Positions 57,811 through 64,000 of a stretch of DNA of 64,000 nt are shown in pieces. The DNA comes from an uncultured Porphyromonadaceae bacterium (GTDB taxonomy: Bacteria; Bacteroidota; Bacteroidia; Bacteroidales; Muribaculaceae), in assembly GCA_900548975.1 (NCBI GenBank), contig URMS01000001.1:1-64000 (forward strand), in the 5' to 3' direction. Made by a program: the position numbers and the translations under genes. The notes under the pieces are model-generated. The model saw only the letters and a program-made list of their open reading frames with translations, searched no databases and was not told where the DNA came from. Each line of letters opens with the position of its first letter. Positions within the stretch are counted from its first letter, which is position 1.

Positions 57811-60800
57811 CTACTTGGCGTACTGCTCGATTTCGTTTTCGATTGTGCCGCCCTTTTCCTCGTTCTGCCACTTGATAGGCTTGAATTTCTCCTGGATGAG
57901 CTGGAACACGATGAACAGAGCAGGAACAATAAATATCTGGCATATCATACCCAGAAGCATACCGCCTACCGAGCCTGCGCCGAGGGCGCGGTTGCCGTTG
58001 GCGCCTACACCCGATGCGAACATCATAGGCAGCAGACCGATAACCATGGCGAGCGAGGTCATGAGGATAGGACGCAGACGCGCGCAGGCGCCGGCGATTG
58101 CGGCGTTGAACACGCTCATGCCCGTCTGACGGCGCTCGAGAGCGAACTCTACGATAAGGATGGCGTTCTTGGCAAGAAGACCGATAAGCATGATGAGTGC
58201 GATCTGCAGATATATGTTATTGGATATGCCGAACATCTGCGCGAAGATGAAAGTGCCTGCCAGACCGAAGGGTACCGAAAGAATTACCGAGAAGGGCAGC
58301 AGATAGCTCTCGTACTGGGCCGACAGAAGCAGATATACGAAGAGGAGACACAGACCGAAAATCATGGCGGTGGCATTGGAGCTGCCCGAACCGGCCTCCT
58401 CACGTGTCATACCGGCATACTCGTAGGCGTAGCCCTGCGGCAGTGTCTGGGCAGCCACGCGCTCGATGGCGGCGATAGCCTCGCCCGACGAGAAACCGGG
58501 ATTAGGAGTACCGGTCACGGAAATCGAGGTGAACATATTGAATCGGTTCATCAGGTCAGGGCCGTAGACACGGGTGAGCTTGACGAAGTTAGATATCGAA
58601 GCCATCTCGTTGCCGTTGCGTATCTTGACGCTGTTGAGGGTCTCGGGGTTGATACGGGCCTCGGGGGCGGCCTGCATCATCACACGGTAGATCTTGCCGA
58701 AACGGTTGAAGTTCGACACATACATACCGCCGTAGTAACCCTGGAGTGTCTGAAGGATGGTTGCGGGGCTGATGCCGGCCTGCTTGGCCTTGGCGGCATC
58801 GATGTCGATCATATACTGGGGGAACGACGGATTGAAGGTGGTGTATGCCGCCTGGATTTCGGGCTGCTGGTTGAGCTGGGCCAGGAAGCCCTGTACAACG
58901 GCATAGAACTGGTTGATATCGCCGCCGGTGCGGTCCTGCATCTTCATTTCGAAGCCATTGGTGGCGGAGTAACCGGTAATCATAGGCGGCGCGAAAATCA
59001 TCACGCGTCCGTCGCGCACATGCTGAGAGGTGAGGTAGTAGAGCTGCTTGATGATATTCTCGGCGCTCTGGCTTTTGTCGCGTTCGCTCCAGTCCTTGAG
59101 CTTCATGATGAACGCTCCGTATGTCGGACCCTGACCGGCGATAAAGCTATAGCCGTTGATGGCCTGGCGGATACGGATGCCGGGGATCTGGGCGGCCAGC
59201 GAGTCGATCTGCTCCATTACCTTGCCGGTACGCTCCTGCGATGTACCGGCAGGCATGTCGACCATACAGAAGATAACGCCGGTGTCCTCGTTAGGGACGA
59301 GTGCGCTCGGAGTTGTCGCCATAAGCCATGTGAGCAGTCCTATAGCCACAATCACTGTGCTGAATGAGATTACTTTGTGCTTTGCGAACCACGACGCACC
59401 CTTCTTATAGCCGTCAAGAAGCTTGCCGAAGTTCTTTTCGAACGAACGGTGGAAGCGCTTGCCGAAAAGGCCGAGCACAGCCACTATAGCCACAGCCCAT
59501 GCAATGCAGCTGAGAAGCACATTATGGAAGCTATACCATCCCAGAACCATGAATGTGATGGTGGCGATAAGAAGTACGAAGGTTATGAGGGGGTGGATGT
59601 CGAGAGCGAAGCGACGCTTATACTGCTTTGCCATGACTTCGCCGGTAGCCTTGAAGGCCTCGCCCATGCGTTCTTTCACCGACATCTCGCTGCCGTCGGC
59701 TTTGTGCGGCTTAAGGAAGAGGGCGCACAACGCAGGCGACAGGGTGAGGGCGTTGACAGCCGAGAAACCGATGGCTATGGCCATGGTGAGACCGAACTGA
59801 CGGTAGAACACACCGGCTGTACCGGGCATGAACGACACGGGGATGAACACCAGCATCATGACCAGGGTAATGGACACGAGAGCGCCGGCAATTTCGCCCA
59901 TGGCGTCGATAGAGGCGCGGCGCGAGCTGGTGTAACCCTGGTCGAGCTTGGCATGCACCGCCTCGACCACCACAATGGCGTCGTCGACCACGATGGCGAT
60001 GGCGAGCACAAGGGCCGACAGGGTGATGAGGTTGACCGAGAAGCCGATTAGCTTCATCACGAAGAAGGTACCGATAAGGGCCACGGGAATGGCGATTGCC
60101 GGGATGAGGGTGGAGCGGATATCCTGGAGGAACACATATACCACGAAGAACACAAGGATGAAAGCCTCGATGAGGGTATGCACCACAGTGTTGATCGATG
60201 CGTAGAGGAAGTCGTTGTTGTTCATAGGAATCTGGATCTCGCAGCCTTCGGGAACATCAGCCTTGATTTTCTCGCACAACGCAAGACAGTCCTCGATAAT
60301 CTTGGTAGCGTTGGAGCCCGGAGTCTGGAACACGATGGCCATGGCGGCGAGGTGACCGTTGGCCTTGTTGGAGAAGCCGTAGGTCACACGGCCGAGCTCT
60401 ATTTCGGCCACATCCTTGAGGTAGAGCACTTCGCCGTTGGAACCGGTGCGGACCACAATGTCGCCGAACTGCTCCGGGGTGGTGAGACGGCCGCGGTAGC
60501 GCATGATGTACTGGAACGACTGGTCGCCCTGCTCGCCGAAAGCACCGGGAGCGGCCTCGACGTTCTGCTCGGCAAGAGCGGCCGAAATGTCGGACGGCAT
60601 CAGGTGATACTGAGCCATCACCTCGGGCTTAAGCCAGATACGCATCGAATAGTCGGCGCCGAACGACATGACATCGCCCACACCCTGCACACGCTGGAGC
60701 TCGGGGATGATATTGATCTTCATGTAGTTGTCGAGGAACTCGGGCGAGTATTTGGCAACTGTAGTGGTATCCACAAGGGCCACACCGAGAAGCATGGATG

Positions 60801-61203
60801 TCTGACGTTTGCGGGTCTGCACACCAACCTGATTCACTTCCGAGGGAAGGAGGTTGGCGGCTGCCGACACACGGTTCTGCACGTCGACGGCGGCCATATT
60901 CGGGTCGAAGCCCTGTTCGAAGTAGACATTGATGGTGGCGGAGCCGGTATTGGTGGCTGTCGACTCCATATATGTCATGCCTTCGGCACCGTTGATGCTC
61001 TCTTCGAGAGGAGCGATCACCGAGTTGAGCACGGCGGCGGCATTCGCGCCGTTATATGTTGTTGTCACCGATATTGTAGGCGGCGCGATATCGGGGTACT
61101 GCGTCACAGGGAGCGACGCAAGACCGATAAGACCCAGCAAGACGATAAATATCGATATTACCGTCGACAACACCGGGCGATTGATAAATCTGTCGAGTTT
61201 CAT
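57811..61203 (-). CDS. RND efflux pump, AcrB-like (HAE1 type)
   Basis: A 1130-residue inner-membrane pump. The proton-relay Asp pair is at Asp407-Asp408 (AIVVDDAIVVVEAV), the same numbering as E. coli AcrB, and the later Lys in GLLAKNAILIVEFAL. Twelve helices and two porter loops are evident. The 90 extra residues compared with the other pump (13304-16420) lie mainly in the inter-half cytoplasmic region around residues 500-600 (HKADGSEMSVKERMGEAFKA). It belongs to the MexB/AcrB drug-pump group and is likely to export hydrophobic compounds or bile acids together with its adaptor and OprM-like channel. Confidence 0.94.
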   Translation of the reverse strand: MKLDRFINRPVLSTVISIFIVLLGLIGLASLPVTQYPDIAPPTISVTTTYNGANAAAVLNSVIAPLEESINGAEGMTYMESTATNTGSATINVYFEQGFDPNMAAVDVQNRVSAAANLLPSEVNQVGVQTRKRQTSMLLGVALVDTTTVAKYSPEFLDNYMKINIIPELQRVQGVGDVMSFGADYSMRIWLKPEVMAQYHLMPSDISAALAEQNVEAAPGAFGEQGDQSFQYIMRYRGRLTTPEQFGDIVVRTGSNGEVLYLKDVAEIELGRVTYGFSNKANGHLAAMAIVFQTPGSNATKIIEDCLALCEKIKADVPEGCEIQIPMNNNDFLYASINTVVHTLIEAFILVFFVVYVFLQDIRSTLIPAIAIPVALIGTFFVMKLIGFSVNLITLSALVLAIAIVVDDAIVVVEAVHAKLDQGYTSSRRASIDAMGEIAGALVSITLVMMLVFIPVSFMPGTAGVFYRQFGLTMAIAIGFSAVNALTLSPALCALFLKPHKADGSEMSVKERMGEAFKATGEVMAKQYKRRFALDIHPLITFVLLIATITFMVLGWYSFHNVLLSCIAWAVAIVAVLGLFGKRFHRSFEKNFGKLLDGYKKGASWFAKHKVISFSTVIVAIGLLTWLMATTPSALVPNEDTGVIFCMVDMPAGTSQERTGKVMEQIDSLAAQIPGIRIRQAINGYSFIAGQGPTYGAFIMKLKDWSERDKSQSAENIIKQLYYLTSQHVRDGRVMIFAPPMITGYSATNGFEMKMQDRTGGDINQFYAVVQGFLAQLNQQPEIQAAYTTFNPSFPQYMIDIDAAKAKQAGISPATILQTLQGYYGGMYVSNFNRFGKIYRVMMQAAPEARINPETLNSVKIRNGNEMASISNFVKLTRVYGPDLMNRFNMFTSISVTGTPNPGFSSGEAIAAIERVAAQTLPQGYAYEYAGMTREEAGSGSSNATAMIFGLCLLFVYLLLSAQYESYLLPFSVILSVPFGLAGTFIFAQMFGISNNIYLQIALIMLIGLLAKNAILIVEFALERRQTGMSVFNAAIAGACARLRPILMTSLAMVIGLLPMMFASGVGANGNRALGAGSVGGMLLGMICQIFIVPALFIVFQLIQEKFKPIKWQNEEKGGTIENEIEQYAK

Positions 61204-61341
61204 TGTTTAGGATATTAGGAAGTCAGGAGGTCAGGAAGTTAGGAAGAAAGGAAATTAGGAAGTTGGGATGAAAGGAGGAGAAGAGATCAGGAAGATTCAA
61301 CTTGTAACTTCTAACTTGTAACTTCTAATTTCTAACTGATT
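61204..61341. repeat. Low-complexity AGGAAGTTAGG tract between adaptor and pump genes
   Basis: Purine-rich words (AGGAGGTCAGGAAGTTAGG) pass into AACTTGTAACTTCTAACTTG words. It is the inverse-complement type of the tracts at 11872-12067 and 47657-47823. It lies inside an operon, so it is transcribed. Confidence 0.7.
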
Positions 61342-62472
61342 TTAGTTTTTGGGCGATACTGTCAGACCCGGACGCACAACTGTGCCCACACCTTCGATAA
61401 CGACGCGGTCGCCGGGCTTGAGGCCCGAAGTAACCACGAAGTTCTTGCCGTCGTTGTAGGGGTCGACGGTAATCTGGGTGCTCACAGCCACGTTGGAATC
61501 GTTGAGAGTGTAGACGTAGCGGAGGTCCTGGATTTCGTATGTCGCTTTCTGGGGTATTACGAGCACGCCTTCGTTATTGCGCGGTATGATGATCTGGCCG
61601 GTGTTGCCGCTGCGCAGCATTCCCGAAGGATTGTCGAAGAGTGCGCGGGCCGAAGCGGCACCGGTGCTGTTGTCGATAACACCCGACACGGTAGCCACCT
61701 TGCCTTCGAGCGGATACATGGAACCGTCGGCAAGCTGCAGCTTCACGGCCGGAAGGGCGTCGATCTGAGCCGCGATGCTTTCCTTGCCGCCGTCGGTGAG
61801 GCCCAGAAGGTCTTTCTCGGTAAGCGAGAAATAGGCGTATACCTTGCTGTTGTCGCTGATGGTGGTGAGGGGCTGCACGCTCGAGGGCGATGCAAGCGAG
61901 CCTTCGCGGTTGGGGATGGTACCCACAACGCCGTCGCTGGGAGCGGTGACGGTGGTATATGCCAGATTCTTGCGGGCATTTACCAGAGCGGCGTTGGCCT
62001 GTGCCAGGGCTGCCTTGGCCTGAGCCAGCTGGTTGGCGGCAAGCTGCCATTCGGTTTCGGAGATGATATTCTTGTCGAGAAGCATTTTCTTGTTCTTCTC
62101 GGTTATTTCAGCGGTAGATACGGCGCTCTTGGCAGAGTTGACATTGGCTTCAGCCTGGTCGACGGCTGCCTGGAACTGTACCTGGTCGATAGTAAAAAGA
62201 ACCTGGCCGCGGTGTACGCGCTGGCCTTCGTCTACATGCACTTTGGTGATGAATCCTGTCACCTGCGGACGGATGTCGATGTCGGTCTTGCCCTTGATAG
62301 TGGCAGGATAGCTGCTCTGAAACTCGGCATTGCCGGGTTCGACTGTGATAACGGCGATTTCGGGAGGTGCACCGGCGCCCTGAGCGCCCTGATTGTTGCC
62401 TCCGCACGAAGCGAGCATCATGGCGGCGCCGGCCATTGCCAGAGCTGCGATGCTGATTGTGTTCGGTTTCAT
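61342..62472 (-). CDS. RND efflux periplasmic adaptor lipoprotein
   Basis: A 376-residue protein; start MKPNTISIAALAMAGAAMML gives a lipobox (LASC). Adaptor domains in order: lipoyl half motif (FITKVHVDEGQRVHRGQVLFTID), alpha-hairpin (about 95-150, rich in Ala/Gln: QLAQAKAALAQANAALVNAR), second lipoyl half (TAPSDGVVGTIPNREGSLA), beta-barrel and membrane-proximal domain ending PGLTVSPKN. It connects pump and outer-membrane channel. First gene of the second RND operon; a -7-like element (CAAAATTA on the plus strand at 62521-62528) lies upstream. Confidence 0.92.
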   Translation of the reverse strand: MKPNTISIAALAMAGAAMMLASCGGNNQGAQGAGAPPEIAVITVEPGNAEFQSSYPATIKGKTDIDIRPQVTGFITKVHVDEGQRVHRGQVLFTIDQVQFQAAVDQAEANVNSAKSAVSTAEITEKNKKMLLDKNIISETEWQLAANQLAQAKAALAQANAALVNARKNLAYTTVTAPSDGVVGTIPNREGSLASPSSVQPLTTISDNSKVYAYFSLTEKDLLGLTDGGKESIAAQIDALPAVKLQLADGSMYPLEGKVATVSGVIDNSTGAASARALFDNPSGMLRSGNTGQIIIPRNNEGVLVIPQKATYEIQDLRYVYTLNDSNVAVSTQITVDPYNDGKNFVVTSGLKPGDRVVIEGVGTVVRPGLTVSPKN

Positions 62473-62686
62473 ATTGCGTCTATTGGAGTAATTATTGTGC
62501 TTATTTACTGAAAATCGCTGCAAAATTACTAATTATATAAGGTATGTAAGTTTCCAAAACGACAATAAAATTTGCCAAAAAGTAAACTCCATAGTTAAAT
62601 TATGCAAACATACTGTTTCAACCGGCCAACGACAAACTCAAAATGCTGTTTTTTCGTTCACTATACATTATAAAGAAAATTTTGCT

Positions 62687-62694
62687 TAATTTTG
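62687..62694 (+). promoter_or_regulatory. Predicted -7 promoter element of topA (TAATTTTG)
   Basis: Matches TAnnTTTG 21 nt before the topA ATG. No convincing -33 element was seen. Confidence 0.5.
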
Positions 62695-62715
62695 CCGCGA
62701 CAAATCGAAACCATA

Positions 62716-64000
62716 ATGAGCAAACCCCATAATCTTGTCATAGTAGAGTCTCCGGCCAAGGCCAGGACCATCGAGAAATTCCTCGGCGACGACTACCGCG
62801 TGATGTCGAGCTACGGTCATATCCGCGATCTAAAAAAGAAAAGTTTCAGCATCGACGTCGACAACGACTTCCACCCCGTATACGAAATTCCCGACGACAA
62901 GACCCAGCTGGTGGCCGAGCTGCGCAAGGCGGCCGCCGACGCCACCACCGTATGGCTCGCATCCGATGAGGACCGCGAGGGAGAGGCCATTGCATGGCAC
63001 CTGTACGAGGTTCTCGGCCTCAAACCCGAGAACACACGCCGCATAGTATTCCACGAAATCACCAAAAAGGCCATACTCAACGCCATCGCACACCCGCGCG
63101 ACATCGACGCCGGGCGCGTCGACGCACAGCAGGCGCGCCGCGTGCTCGACCGAATCGTCGGTTTCGAGCTGTCGCCAGTGCTCTGGAAACGCCTCAAGCC
63201 CGCACTCTCGGCCGGCCGAGTGCAGTCGGTGGCCGTACGCCTCATCGTGGAGCGCGAGAACGAAATCAAAAGCTTCGTGAGCGAACCATACTACCGCGTC
63301 ACGGCACGCTTCGCCGCTCCCGGCAGCGACACCGCCGTCAAAGGCGAGCTCACACGCCGTCTGGCCACACAGGCCGAAGCACGCGCCTTCCTCGAAGGCT
63401 GCGCCGGCGCCGACTTCCGCGTCGGTGCCGTCAATGTGCGTCCGCTCCGCAAAGCGCCGGCACCGCCCTTCACCACATCCACCCTGCAGCAGGAAGCCTC
63501 GCGCAAACTCGGCTTCACCGTATCGCAGACCATGATGGTGGCCCAGCGGCTCTATGAGAACGGACACATCACCTACATGCGTACCGACTCGCTCAACCTC
63601 TCGGAAGAAGCCGTGGCAGCAATAGCCGCCCAGATCACCGACCGGCTCGGCGCCGAGTATCTGCACGTGCGCAAATACCACACTTCGAGCAAAGGCGCCC
63701 AGGAGGCCCACGAAGCCATCCGCCCCACCTACGTCGACCGCGAGGAACTCGACGACGCCACCGTACAGGAAAAACGCCTCTACGCCCTCATACGCCGCCG
63801 CGCCATAGCATCGCAGATGGCCGACGCCGAAATCGAAAAGACCACTGTCGAAATCGAAGGCGCTCCCGGCGGCGAGATATTCTCGGCCACGGGCGAAACC
63901 ATTAAATTCGACGGCTTCCTGCGCGTATATGCCGAAGGCCACGACGACGATACCGACGACACCGAAAGCCACATACTGCCCCGCCTCGAATCGGGCCAGA
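62716..64000 (+). CDS. topA: DNA topoisomerase I, 3' end beyond the window
   Basis: The frame is open to the right edge (428 codons present), starting MSKPHNLVIVESPAKARTIE. The Toprim domain is at the N-terminus (VIVESPAKA, SYGHIRDL, WLASDEDREGEAIAWHL with the acidic DxDxxxE-type triad), followed by the type IA core with LSAGRVQSVAVRL and the catalytic tyrosine Tyr287 in ITYMRTDS. It relaxes negatively supercoiled DNA. The C-terminal zinc/ssDNA-binding part lies outside. Nothing unusual in the visible part. Confidence 0.95.
   Translation, partial: MSKPHNLVIVESPAKARTIEKFLGDDYRVMSSYGHIRDLKKKSFSIDVDNDFHPVYEIPDDKTQLVAELRKAAADATTVWLASDEDREGEAIAWHLYEVLGLKPENTRRIVFHEITKKAILNAIAHPRDIDAGRVDAQQARRVLDRIVGFELSPVLWKRLKPALSAGRVQSVAVRLIVERENEIKSFVSEPYYRVTARFAAPGSDTAVKGELTRRLATQAEARAFLEGCAGADFRVGAVNVRPLRKAPAPPFTTSTLQQEASRKLGFTVSQTMMVAQRLYENGHITYMRTDSLNLSEEAVAAIAAQITDRLGAEYLHVRKYHTSSKGAQEAHEAIRPTYVDREELDDATVQEKRLYALIRRRAIASQMADAEIEKTTVEIEGAPGGEIFSATGETIKFDGFLRVYAEGHDDDTDDTESHILPRLESGQ

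Overview
The window looks like chromosomal DNA from a gut Bacteroidales, most likely Muribaculaceae (Duncaniella/Muribaculum-like); the family assignment is inference. Supporting signs are the Bacteroidetes promoter consensus (TTTG, 19-21 nt, TAnnTTTG) before many genes, weak Shine-Dalgarno sites, GLPGLI and BspA-like surface proteins, tails resembling type IX secretion signals, a bacterial inositol-sphingolipid cluster, and the gene order DUF177-rpmF-fabH-era-der. Most genes are clearly GC-rich; the first 3.4 kb and a few scattered small genes are visibly AT-richer. No rRNA, phage, insertion sequence or CRISPR array was seen. One tRNA (Leu, anticodon CAA) is present.

Layout: 1-3420 GLPGLI protein plus outer-membrane beta-barrel receptor. 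3544-7108 a three-gene envelope operon (coiled-coil lipoprotein, LysM/zinc-finger protein, TlpA-like lipoprotein). 7202-10278 surface proteins on the minus strand. 10471-16724 a tripartite RND efflux operon ending in a PII-like gene. 16898-17600 a candidate GNAT toxin-antitoxin pair. 17716-22062 a tightly overlapping six-gene lipid operon (ATP-grasp, PgpA-like, GtrA-like, CDP-alcohol phosphotransferase, PAP2/IPC synthase, acyltransferase). 22063-23129 a gene-free island of nested palindromes. 23130-27625 der, era, fabH, rpmF, DUF177. 27781-31456 YbjN-like, EamA exporter, a membrane protein with a winged-helix regulator behind two perfect operators, and ZupT. 31503-32083 YoeB-like toxin with antitoxin. 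32228-36993 envelope genes including a second exported zinc-finger protein and a thioredoxin-like protein. 37133-37214 tRNA-Leu.

37239-45727 is a long minus-strand run: sigma-54 activator, LptE, TPR protein, SecG, U32 peptidase, YfhO, methyltransferase-like protein, EamA. 45788-49202 holds a RelA/SpoT protein, Dtd and Dus. 49280-55555 holds a very large M64-like secreted protease, a small coupled secreted protein and a BspA-like protein. 55565-56322 is a second palindrome island. 56323-62472 is a second tripartite RND pump. topA begins at 62716 and leaves the window.

Main points of interest: (1) the inositol-lipid cluster headed by an ATP-grasp gene instead of inositol-phosphate synthase; (2) large composite palindromic intergenic elements shared between distant gaps; (3) twin perfect operators with a terminator-like leader before a membrane-protein/regulator pair; (4) two exported DnaJ-type zinc-finger paralogs sharing a C-terminal module; (5) a GNAT toxin-like gene with a non-standard 50-residue partner; (6) a 14-nt promoter motif shared at identical spacing by two secreted-protein genes.
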